A DNA stretch of 64,000 nucleotides, taken from assembly GCA_049194865.1 (NCBI GenBank), contig JBLZWL010000056.1, positions 1 through 64,000 of the forward strand. The letters are read 5' to 3'. The stretch comes from Myxococcus terminator_A. Lineage in GTDB: Bacteria > Myxococcota > Myxococcia > Myxococcales > Myxococcaceae. A model generated the notes under the pieces. The model ran no database searches, was not told the origin of the DNA, and worked only from the letters and a program-made list of their open reading frames with translations. This document shows positions 1 through 7,883 of this stretch, piece by piece (position 1 is the stretch's first letter; each line of letters begins with the position of its first letter). A program made the translations under genes and the position numbers.

Positions 1-3000
1 TGCGGCTGGATGGCGTGACGAAGGTGGTGGACTTCGGCGTGGCCAAGGCGAGCAATCGCTCCACGCGCACGCGCACCGGCATCCTCAAGGGCAAGCTGCG
101 CTACATGTCGCCCGAGCAGGTGCGCAACCATCCGCTCGACGGACGCAGTGACCAGTACGCGCTGGGCGTGGTGTTGTGGGAGTTGGTGACGCATCGCCCG
201 CTGGTGGAGACGGACAACCCCGCGGAGGCGATGCGGCGCATCGCCCTGACTCCCGCGCTGAAGCCGTCGATGCTCGTCGACGGTGTCTCTCCGCTCCTGG
301 AGAACATCATCCTGCGCATGCTGGCGAAGCCGCGCGAGCAGCGCTTCGAGCGTTGCGCCGACGTGGCCCGCGCGCTCCAGCAGTACCTGGACGAGAGCGC
401 GCGAAAGCCCGAGGACGGCGTCGCCGCGACGACCGAGCGCCTGGTGGGCGAGATGGTCCGCGCGAGGATGCGCGAGTCGACCGTGGGCCTGGGCAGCCTC
501 TTGCCTCGTGCGGCGGGCTCCAGTGTGACCTGCCCCCGGTGCGGCCAGTCCACCAGTGGCACCAGTCGCTTCTGTCCTCACTGCGGCAGCGCGCTCAACA
601 CCCCCTCCGAGCCCCAGACGCGCGGTGGGCTCACCGGAATGGCGGCGCCCGCCTCGGAGGTGTCCGAGGTCACCTCCGGACACCTCATCGACGCGGAGGC
701 CCCTCCGACGGAGCTGCACGTCCCCACCGCCACCACTCCGACGCTGCGGGCCCAGGGACCCGACGCCGCCGCGTCCCCAGAGGCGACGGTGAGGATGCGA
801 GGGCGAGAGGCGGGCGCGCTCCGGCGCAAGCTCGTCATCGTCACGGTGGAGGTGGAGGGCGCGGAGGCGCTGCGACGAGCGCTGGGGCCCGAGGAGGGAA
901 TGGAGGCGGTGGGCCACCTTCTCGACCTCGTCGCCTCCATCGCCGAGCGACACGAAGCGGAGGTGGTGCAGCTCACCGAGTCTCGCTGGAGCCTCGCCTT
1001 CGGCCTGCCGGTGTCGCGTCGAGACGACCCGGTGCGCGCGGTGCGCTGTGTGCTGGAGCTGCTGCGCGCGGTGGAGACCCTGGGGCTGTCGCCCGCGCCG
1101 GTGTCGCGTGCGGGTCTGGAGTTCGACGCGGTGCTCGTGAGCGGAGGCGGCGGGCGCGTGCCCTGGCGGGTGACGGGCGCGGGGCTGGAGCGGTCCGCTG
1201 TACTGGCTCGGGCCGCGTCTCCGGGCGAGGTGCTCGCGGGAACGGCGGCGAAGGCGCTGCTGGACGAGGGTGTGCGCTTCGGCGCGGAGCGAGTGCTCTC
1301 GTCGGGCTCGGCGTGGCGCGTGGAGGGACTGGGCGGCGTGGTGCGCGGAGTGCCCTTCGTGGGGCGCGCGGACGCGCTGGTGGCGGCGCGGGCCGTGGTG
1401 GAGTCGGTGCGCGCGGGGCAGGGGGGCGCCAGGCTCTTCGCGGGCGCGGCGGGCGTGGGCAAGAGCCGACTGCTGGAAGCAGTGGCCGAGAGCGCCTCCC
1501 ACGTGGCCTCGCTGCGCGTGGTGCGCACCAGCGCGGAGGACCTGCGCGGCGCGGGGGCGATGGGGTTGATGCGCTCGGTGCTCACGGGGTTGGCGCGCTC
1601 GCTGGGCCCGGTGCCGGAGGGCGCTCCGCTTCAGCCGCTCGGCGTGCTGGGGCTCTCCGCGCAGGAAGTCGCGGCGCTGTGGCGGCGGTTGTCTCACGGC
1701 GGGCCGGCGGGGCAGCTCCAGGCCGGCGACGCGGCGGTGACGGAGACGTTGCTGCGCGCGGCGCGTCCCGGTGGCGTGCTGCTCCTCGTGGACGATGTGC
1801 ACCACGCGGACGTGGCCTCGCTGGAGCTGCTCGTGTCGCTGCTGAGCGCCCCTGGCTCGCGAGTGGGCCTGGTCGCGACGACCGTGCCGGACGTGCTGCC
1901 CGTGGCGCTCGCCCCGTTGCCGCTCTCCGTGCTGGAGGGAATGCCCCGGCCGGAGCTGCGGGCCCTGCTGGGCGTGGCCTTCGGCGCGCCTCCGGGCGCG
2001 GAGGTGGAGAAGCTCGTCGTCGAGCGTGCCCATGGCAATCCCTCCTTCGCCCTGGAGCTGATGCGCGCCCTGGTCGAGCGCGGCGCCGTGCAGCGCCTGG
2101 GTGGCTCCTGGCAGGCCACCGCGCCCCTGGGGGAAGCGACGCTGCCCGACAGCCTCGGCCTCGCGCTGGGGGCCCGTCTGGACCTGCTGCCGCCGCAGTT
2201 GCAGCGCTTCCTCACGCGCGCCGCCGTCGAGGGCTCCGTCTTCTCCTCCGCGCTGGTGCGCGCGTCGCTCCCGGCCGAGGACGCTGTCGAGGACGCGGCG
2301 GAGCTGCTCGTCGCGGATGGCTGGCTCGCGGAGGTGTCGGAGCGGCCGGGCTGTCTGCGCTTCATGCAGGAGCTGTCGCGTCAGGTGTTGCTGGAGCGGT
2401 TGCCGGCGAGCGCGCTGCGCCGCTCGCATCAGGAGCTGGCGGAGGCGCTGGGGCAGGACGCCTTCGCCGCCGAGCCCGCGCGCGAGGTGCGCGTGGCCGA
2501 CCATCTGCTCGCCGCCGCCGCGCCCAACGCCGCCGCGGCCTGTGAGCGCGCCGGTGAGCGACTCTCCGCGCGAGGCGAGTGGCGCGCGGCCTCCGACTAC
2601 TTCCGCCGCGCGATGGGAGATGCCCCGGGCGCCACGACCGCCGCGCGGCTGTGGCAGCTCGGCATGCTGACGCGAGCGTGCACCTGTCTGACGCAGGTGG
2701 ACCCCACGGCCGTGGAGCCGCTCGCCTCGCCCTGGCTGGAGAAGCTGCCCGACACCGAGTCACCCGCCACGCGCGCGGAGGTGGTGCGCCGCATCGCCGC
2801 CGCGGACCTCAAGCTCGGCCGTGTCGCCGCCGCCGAGGCACGACTGCTTGCGATTCGCACCGCCGCCGCGGCGGACCCGGAAGTCCTGGCGTGGGTGCTG
2901 GGCGAGCAGGCCCGCGCCCGCGAGGCCCGGGGCGACATCGCAGGAGCTGTGGAATTGCTGACACAATCCTTTCAGCGCATGGGAGGACGTCCCGCTCGCG

Positions 3001-3428
3001 CGTCGGATTTCTACTGGGAGCACCTCAACCTGCTGGGTCGTCTCCAGCTTCGGCTCCAGCAGCCGGAGAAGGCTCGCACCAGCTTCACCCATGCCTCCGA
3101 GCAGGCTCGCGCCACGGGGCATGTCGTGGGCCAGGCCCGCGCCCTCTCCAACCTCGCGGGCCTGCGCGTCCTCGCCGGGGAACACGCGGCGGCGCTCGTC
3201 GAGCTGGAGCGAGCGCTCGTCCTGGCCGAGCAGGGGGGAGATGCGCAGGAGGCCGCGCGCATCCACTACAACGTGGGGCGTCTGCTCGGCGCGGGGGGAC
3301 GGGCCGCCGAGGCGCGTGAGCGATTGGAGCGGGCCCGGGAGCGCGCCCGACTCGCTGGGTGGCGTGAGGGAGAAGCCCTGGCGACCCAGGCCCTGGGGGC
3401 GCTGGGGGCCCACGCGCCTCGCTTGTGA
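1..3428 (+). CDS. Ser/Thr protein kinase fused to AAA-type ATPase and TPR-like region (5' end outside window)
   Basis: The gene enters from the left edge; the visible part begins just before the DFG motif of a Ser/Thr kinase, so the kinase N-lobe and HRD loop are missing. Numbering from the GTG at 15: DFG at 6-8, an activation-segment YMSPEQ, and the kinase C-lobe to about 130. Next comes a zinc ribbon (C173, C176, C187, C190), a nucleotide-cyclase-like segment around 270-360, then an AAA/STAND-type ATPase with Walker A GAAGVGKS (477-484) and an acidic Walker B pair at D593-D594. The C-terminal third is Ala/Arg-rich and helical, TPR-like. Kinase-cyclase-like-ATPase-TPR chains are frequent in myxobacteria and are thought to be signalling proteins. 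The HEAT and HD genes follow on the same strand. The cyclase-like part shows no obvious catalytic residues. Substrates cannot be read from sequence. Confidence 0.9.
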   Translation, partial: RLDGVTKVVDFGVAKASNRSTRTRTGILKGKLRYMSPEQVRNHPLDGRSDQYALGVVLWELVTHRPLVETDNPAEAMRRIALTPALKPSMLVDGVSPLLENIILRMLAKPREQRFERCADVARALQQYLDESARKPEDGVAATTERLVGEMVRARMRESTVGLGSLLPRAAGSSVTCPRCGQSTSGTSRFCPHCGSALNTPSEPQTRGGLTGMAAPASEVSEVTSGHLIDAEAPPTELHVPTATTPTLRAQGPDAAASPEATVRMRGREAGALRRKLVIVTVEVEGAEALRRALGPEEGMEAVGHLLDLVASIAERHEAEVVQLTESRWSLAFGLPVSRRDDPVRAVRCVLELLRAVETLGLSPAPVSRAGLEFDAVLVSGGGGRVPWRVTGAGLERSAVLARAASPGEVLAGTAAKALLDEGVRFGAERVLSSGSAWRVEGLGGVVRGVPFVGRADALVAARAVVESVRAGQGGARLFAGAAGVGKSRLLEAVAESASHVASLRVVRTSAEDLRGAGAMGLMRSVLTGLARSLGPVPEGAPLQPLGVLGLSAQEVAALWRRLSHGGPAGQLQAGDAAVTETLLRAARPGGVLLLVDDVHHADVASLELLVSLLSAPGSRVGLVATTVPDVLPVALAPLPLSVLEGMPRPELRALLGVAFGAPPGAEVEKLVVERAHGNPSFALELMRALVERGAVQRLGGSWQATAPLGEATLPDSLGLALGARLDLLPPQLQRFLTRAAVEGSVFSSALVRASLPAEDAVEDAAELLVADGWLAEVSERPGCLRFMQELSRQVLLERLPASALRRSHQELAEALGQDAFAAEPAREVRVADHLLAAAAPNAAAACERAGERLSARGEWRAASDYFRRAMGDAPGATTAARLWQLGMLTRACTCLTQVDPTAVEPLASPWLEKLPDTESPATRAEVVRRIAAADLKLGRVAAAEARLLAIRTAAAADPEVLAWVLGEQARAREARGDIAGAVELLTQSFQRMGGRPARASDFYWEHLNLLGRLQLRLQQPEKARTSFTHASEQARATGHVVGQARALSNLAGLRVLAGEHAAALVELERALVLAEQGGDAQEAARIHYNVGRLLGAGGRAAEARERLERARERARLAGWREGEALATQALGALGAHAPRL

Positions 3429-3501
3429 AAGGCAACGTTCATTTGGTGGTGCTTGGATTCTGGCTTTAGTGTCCTGGTCGGAATCCAATGCATTGCCAGC
3501 C

Positions 3502-5238
3502 ATGCCCGCTCCCGTATCCAGAGGACAGATTGCAGCTCAGGGCCCGGTGGGGGTGCCCGCGCTCTCGCCGGAGGACGCCGCGACGGAGGTGGGCCACGCG
3601 CTGAACAAGGTGCTGGGGGCCTATCGCTTCTACGCGGAGGGGCACGCCGCGCTGGTGGAGGTCCAGCAGCGATTGAGCGAGGCGGTGCGGCGCTACCACG
3701 AGGTGACGAGCGAGGCGGTGGTGCTGCACGTTCGCTCCACGATGCTGCTCCTCGGCGACGTGGTGCTCGTGGAGTCGACGTCGGCCAAGGACTCGGTGAC
3801 ACGGCCGCTGTTCCTGGAGGGCGTTCAGGAGGTGCTGCTGCAGCCGGGGTTGGAGGGGGAGGAGCTGGCCGCCTTCCTGGGCATGTGGCACCGCGCGCTC
3901 CAGCGCACGCTGCCTCCGGAGTACGACTTCTATACGTGGTTCTGGGAGCGAGGCTTCGAGGACATCGAGCTGGTCGTCGCGGAGGTGCCGGCGTCGACGG
4001 AGACGGGCGAGTCCGCGCAGGCCGAGGCGCAGCTGGCCGAGCGCGAGGAGCAGCTCTTCGCGGAGCTGACGCGGCGCCAGGCCTCGGGCGCCTCCCGTCG
4101 TCGTCCCGTGGGGCATGACGAGTGGCTGGCGCGACTGGAGGCGGAGGTGCTGGCCCCTGTCAGCGCGCAGGACCTGGTGCGCGCCGGAGCGCCGGCCTTC
4201 GCGGGCGCCAGCGACACGGAGGTGGCGGAGCTGCGGGTCCAGTTGGAGCGCGAGCGGGGCGGCGAAGGCGTGCACGAGCGGGGCCTCTGGGTGGTGTGGG
4301 GCCTGCTCGCGGTGTGCCGGGAGGAGGAGCGCGGGGAGCTGCTGGCGTGGATGGAGGAGCTGCTCTCCGGGCTCGTCTCGAATGGCCGCTGGGCGGAGCT
4401 GTCGCAGGTGGTGCAGGGCATGACGAAGGATGCCCGGGCCTCGGGGGCGCGCGCGCCGGACCTCTACTCCGTCACGCGGCTGTTCTTCCGGGAGAAGCTG
4501 CGCTTCGCGCTGGCGCAGGCCACCGCCCAGCCGGGTGTGCTGCTGCGGGTGCTGGAGTTGTTGAGCGCGCTGCCGCGTGACTCGCTCCAGGGCGCCACGG
4601 ACCTGCTCTTCGAGCTGCCCTCGCCCGAGGCCCGTGGGGCCCTGGCGAAGCTGCTCGTGCGCCGGGGCATCTCGTTGAATGTGTTGGTGGCGCGGGCCTC
4701 GTCACTGGGGGTGGTGGACCTGGACTGGGTGCAGTTCCTGCGCGAGTCGGGCCCGGAGGCGACGCCGCTGACGTCGGCCCTGTTGGGACATCCCCAGCCG
4801 GAGGTGCGCGCGGCGGTGCTGTCCCGCTTGAGCCCTCGGGACGTGGAGGTCCAGCGCTCGCCGCTCCTGAAGTTGCTGGCGGACCCGTCGGCGGGGGTTC
4901 GCGGCGCGGCGCTCGTGTTGCTGGTGCGCTACGGCGTGGACGCGGCGGTGGGGCCGCTGGTGTCCAGGCTCGACGCGCGGATGGAGGCGCGCGAGCGCAT
5001 GGCGGTGCTGCGCGCGCTCGCGGACCTGGGCGGGCCCATCGCTGGCGCGGCGCTGCGCTCGGCCTTCGAGCGAGAGCAGGACGTCGAGTTGAAGGCCCAC
5101 TGCGCGCGCTGCATCGGCATCCTCGGAGACCCGAGGGCCCGGCCGTTGCTGGAGGCGGTGGCGAACAAGCTCTTCGCGCCGCGCAATCTGAAGCAGGCCT
5201 GTCGGGAAGCGCTGGCGCAGCTGGCACCGGTGGGCTGA
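3502..5238 (+). CDS. HEAT-repeat-like hypothetical protein
   Basis: This predicts a 578-residue soluble protein with no signal peptide. The C-terminal part (about 430-575) consists of helical pairs with the spacing of HEAT/PBS-lyase-like repeats, for example a segment starting HPQPEVRAAVLSRL and another with DPSAGVRGAALVLLVRYG. The N-terminal half is helical and unlike anything I recognise. I chose the ATG at 3502 because homologous-looking sequence begins with GHALNKVLGAYRFY shortly after; an in-frame GTG at 3466 is possible. It sits 73 bases after the kinase gene and 32 bases before the HD-domain gene, so the three may form one transcription unit. HEAT proteins act as scaffolds, so a partner role for the kinase is plausible but is only inference. 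Confidence 0.75.
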   Translation: MPAPVSRGQIAAQGPVGVPALSPEDAATEVGHALNKVLGAYRFYAEGHAALVEVQQRLSEAVRRYHEVTSEAVVLHVRSTMLLLGDVVLVESTSAKDSVTRPLFLEGVQEVLLQPGLEGEELAAFLGMWHRALQRTLPPEYDFYTWFWERGFEDIELVVAEVPASTETGESAQAEAQLAEREEQLFAELTRRQASGASRRRPVGHDEWLARLEAEVLAPVSAQDLVRAGAPAFAGASDTEVAELRVQLERERGGEGVHERGLWVVWGLLAVCREEERGELLAWMEELLSGLVSNGRWAELSQVVQGMTKDARASGARAPDLYSVTRLFFREKLRFALAQATAQPGVLLRVLELLSALPRDSLQGATDLLFELPSPEARGALAKLLVRRGISLNVLVARASSLGVVDLDWVQFLRESGPEATPLTSALLGHPQPEVRAAVLSRLSPRDVEVQRSPLLKLLADPSAGVRGAALVLLVRYGVDAAVGPLVSRLDARMEARERMAVLRALADLGGPIAGAALRSAFEREQDVELKAHCARCIGILGDPRARPLLEAVANKLFAPRNLKQACREALAQLAPVG

Positions 5239-5270
5239 CGCCACGCAAGGACGTCGGGGGACGCGGAGAC

Positions 5271-6620
5271 ATGGAGACGGCGACGACACGGGAGGACGCG
5301 GCACAGGTGGGTCCGAAGCTCATGGGCCTGGTCGTGCGGTGTCTGAACACGGTGTCCCTGCATGACGTGGACAACGCGGGCGTGAAGGATGCGCTCGAGG
5401 AGCTGGGCACGCTGCTGGACGCGGAGCTGCGGGGCCAGAAGTCCGTGGAGTTGCAGTGCGTGGGCGGAATCCCCTTCCTCAACGGCTCGAGGATGAAGCT
5501 GGGCGAGGAACATCTGGAGATGGCCGTCTCGCTGCGGCGCTACCTGGAGCATCTCCAGGTGCAGGAAGTCTCGTTCGGCTCGGGGCTGCGCCGCGAGCAC
5601 CTGCGCGCCTTCCTCGTCGCGTTCCAGAAGCACCGACGCACGCAGAAGCCCCAGGCCATCCTCCTGGAGAAGTTGGGGCCCATCCGCCTGCGCGAGGTGT
5701 TGTCCTCCACGCACGTGCTGACGCCGCGCGAGGTGATGCTGCGCTACTACGCGCGGCTCGTCGTCCTGCTCAAGCACGTCATCAGCACGGGAGGGCAGGT
5801 GCGCGTGGAGCGCTTCCGTCGTGTGCTGTTGCGACTGGCCGAGTCCTCCGTGGGGCACGAGTCGCTCCTGGTGGGACTCACGCGCTTTCGCCGGACGGAC
5901 GTGGATGGTGGGCAGCACGGCGCGGCGGTGGCGGTGCTCGCGCTGTTGATGGCTCGGCGGATGGGGCTGTCCCGCGCGCAGCAGTTGGACCTGGCGCTCA
6001 GCGGGCTGTTCCATGACCTGGGGCGGGGCACCACCACGCTCGCGCCGGAGCAGGAGTTCGACCGTGCCTCCCATGAGCTGCTGGCGCGGCGGGGGCCCTT
6101 GAAGACGGCGCTCCGGCTGTTGCAGCGTCCGCTGGATGCCAGTCGGCTGGAGCGTGTCGTGGCCGCGCACGACTGTCTCCAGCCGGCCTGGAGCGGGCCG
6201 GTGCAGCGTCCGGTGGGGGTGGCGGGGCGGCTCCTGGCGGTGCCCTGTGCCTTCGACCTGCTGACGTTTCCCGCGCCGCCTCATCCGGGGCTGGCACCGG
6301 ACACGGCGCTGCGGCTCATCACCCACCGGGCGGGCACCCGGTTCGACCCGAAGGTGGTCCGCCTCTTCACGGCGGTGGCCGGCTTCTATCCGGTGGGGAC
6401 GCTGGTGCGCCTGTCGGGTGGGCAACTGGGCGTGGTGATGGATGTGCCCGCGGATTCGGCTCAGGCAGCCAGACCCCGAGTCCGGGTCATCCAGGGGGCG
6501 GGGAAGACCAAGGCGGACTACGTGGTCGACCTCGCCGAGCCCGGTCAGCGGCTCAACATCGTCGCGTCCCTCGATTCCACCGAGAGTGACTTCAACGTCC
6601 CGCACTTCCTCTTCTCCTGA
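5271..6620 (+). CDS. HD-domain phosphohydrolase-like protein
   Basis: A 449-residue protein carrying an HD motif (LSGLFHDLGRG) preceded by a conserved-looking His (GGQHGAAVAVLALLMA) and followed by AAHDCLQPAW, the layout of HD/HD-GYP metal sites. The GYP signature is not recognisable, so c-di-GMP phosphodiesterase activity is uncertain. The C-terminal about 90 residues (FTAVAGFYPVGTLVRLSGGQ onward) look like the small beta extension that often follows HD-GYP domains in delta-proteobacteria. The start is the ATG at 5271, 32 bases after the HEAT gene. It is probably co-transcribed with the two upstream genes. It could be a degenerate HD-GYP or a nucleotide/phosphate-ester hydrolase. Confidence 0.75.
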   Translation: METATTREDAAQVGPKLMGLVVRCLNTVSLHDVDNAGVKDALEELGTLLDAELRGQKSVELQCVGGIPFLNGSRMKLGEEHLEMAVSLRRYLEHLQVQEVSFGSGLRREHLRAFLVAFQKHRRTQKPQAILLEKLGPIRLREVLSSTHVLTPREVMLRYYARLVVLLKHVISTGGQVRVERFRRVLLRLAESSVGHESLLVGLTRFRRTDVDGGQHGAAVAVLALLMARRMGLSRAQQLDLALSGLFHDLGRGTTTLAPEQEFDRASHELLARRGPLKTALRLLQRPLDASRLERVVAAHDCLQPAWSGPVQRPVGVAGRLLAVPCAFDLLTFPAPPHPGLAPDTALRLITHRAGTRFDPKVVRLFTAVAGFYPVGTLVRLSGGQLGVVMDVPADSAQAARPRVRVIQGAGKTKADYVVDLAEPGQRLNIVASLDSTESDFNVPHFLFS

Positions 6621-6729
6621 GGGGGCGGGCGGATACCGCCTGTCTGGACGAGTGCCTTGCGGACGGCACCGGGCGCGGAGGCCGTGAGAAGAGGGCCTCG
6701 CGGTTCACACGTGGAGCGACGGGCGTGGT

Positions 6730-6735
6730 TAAAAT
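6730..6735 (+). promoter_or_regulatory. -10-like element upstream of the Ig-like lipoprotein
   Basis: TAAAAT stands out in GC-rich surroundings 42 bases before the chosen GTG start at 6778. A -35 match is poor (TTCACA at 6704-6709 would need a 20-base spacer). This is a suggestion only. Confidence 0.35.
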
Positions 6736-6777
6736 GGGCGTCACTCCCACCCCGTTCCGTTGTCTGTCTCCGCCGCC

Positions 6778-7611
6778 GTGAAGACGCCGCGTTTCCTATT
6801 TCGTTCCGTCCTTGTTCTCACGCTCGGCTTGCTGGGCGCATGTGGGCCGTCGCCCGAGTCGCTGACCTTCCAGCCGCTGGAGTCGAAGTTCCTGCGCACG
6901 CCGGGGCAGAACGTGAAGCTGGACTTCGTGGTCCTCGACGCCGAGGGCCAGCGCATGTCCGAGCCGAAGCTGCGGTGGACCAGCTCCGCGACGGATGTGG
7001 CCCTGGTGCAGGACGGCGTGGTGACGGTGCGCAAGTCCGGCAAGACGGTCATCGGCGTGACGGGGGGCAAGGTGCGTGAGGCCCTGCCGTTGGACCTCAT
7101 CATCCTGAACTCGCTGGACGTGCGCGCGCCGGGGGCTGACTTCCTCGAGGTGGGGCGCACCATCAAGCTGCGGGTGGTGGCTCGCAACGAGCAGGGCGCG
7201 TCGCTCCCCGAGATGACGCCGGAGTTCCGCTCATCGGACGAGACGGTGGCGCGGGTAGAGGATGGGCAGGTGGTGGCGGTGAAGCCCGGCTCGGCCACGG
7301 TGAGCGCGAACCTGGGGCACCTGGCTCGACACATCGCTGTCCAGGTGGTGCCCGCGGACTTCGCGCGCCTGGGCCTGAACCTCACCCACCATCAGTTCAC
7401 GCGTCCGGGCCAGTCGGTGTTGCTCCTGGCGCGGGCCTTCAACCGCAACGGGGCGGTGCTCGACAGCGTGCCGCTGGAGTGGTTCACGTCGGATGCCTCC
7501 GTGGTGTCGGTGTCCAAGGATGGCCGGGTGACGGCGGTGGGGCAGGGACGCGCGGTCGTCTCCGTCGTCGCGGGTCGCCGCCGCTCCGCCGCGGAGTTCG
7601 TCGTTCCGTAG
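6778..7611 (+). CDS. Lipoprotein with bacterial Ig-like (BIG2) domains
   Basis: This predicts a 277-residue protein beginning with a lipoprotein signal (KTPRF... then LGLLGAC). Three repeats of the Big_2 type follow, each with the marks of a domain ending in '...V.vs..G.Vtav..G.a.V': VALVQDGVVTVRKSGKTVIGV, ARVEDGQVVAVKPGSATVSA and VSVSKDGRVTAVGQGRAVVSV. Such domains are extracellular beta-sandwiches, so this is probably an outer-membrane surface lipoprotein. I took the GTG at 6778 rather than the TTG at 6760 because it puts the charged N-region directly before the hydrophobic stretch. It is convergent with traB, with two identical hairpins in the gap. Confidence 0.85.
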   Translation: MKTPRFLFRSVLVLTLGLLGACGPSPESLTFQPLESKFLRTPGQNVKLDFVVLDAEGQRMSEPKLRWTSSATDVALVQDGVVTVRKSGKTVIGVTGGKVREALPLDLIILNSLDVRAPGADFLEVGRTIKLRVVARNEQGASLPEMTPEFRSSDETVARVEDGQVVAVKPGSATVSANLGHLARHIAVQVVPADFARLGLNLTHHQFTRPGQSVLLLARAFNRNGAVLDSVPLEWFTSDASVVSVSKDGRVTAVGQGRAVVSVVAGRRRSAAEFVVP

Positions 7612-7672
7612 TGGCGTCGAGGTGTCCGCGTCGGTGGCGCGGGCCGCTGCTTCCGCCTGACGGTTCGAGGCG

Positions 7673-7695
7673 CCGCGCTGAGGACATCAGCGCGG
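7673..7695. repeat. Hairpin element, copy 1
   Basis: A perfect 9-bp stem (CCGCGCTGA / TCAGCGCGG) around a GGACA loop, 62 bases after the stop of the Ig-like lipoprotein gene. An identical 23-base copy lies at 7831-7853. No T-run follows, so it is not a classic intrinsic terminator, but its place between convergent genes suits a transcript-end or REP-like role. Confidence 0.8.
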
Positions 7696-7830
7696 CAAGC
7701 TGCAAACGCGCGCCCGCGGAACGCACCCGAGCCTTCGGCGCGGCGGGCAAGAGCTGCTGCATTGAGACCGGCACCGCACCTGAGGCTCCGGCGGCGGGGT
7801 GAGCTGCAAACGTTGCCTGGGAGCACGGCC

Positions 7831-7853
7831 CCGCGCTGAGGACATCAGCGCGG
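7831..7853. repeat. Hairpin element, copy 2
   Basis: Base-for-base the same 9-bp stem with GGACA loop as the copy at 7673, spaced 158 bases away and 31 bases beyond the traB stop codon. Flanking bases also share short words (AGCTGCAAACG after copy 1 and before copy 2), suggesting an old duplication of more than the hairpin. Confidence 0.8.
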
Positions 7854-7883
7854 CGAGCCGCGGACGCTGCCTGAAAACCGCGC

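Noticed and set aside
4929..6605. Long open frame on the minus strand (558 codons) across the HEAT and HD genes
   Set aside because: It is the antisense reading of two well-supported genes and yields a His/Arg/Gln-rich product without domains, as expected in high-GC DNA.
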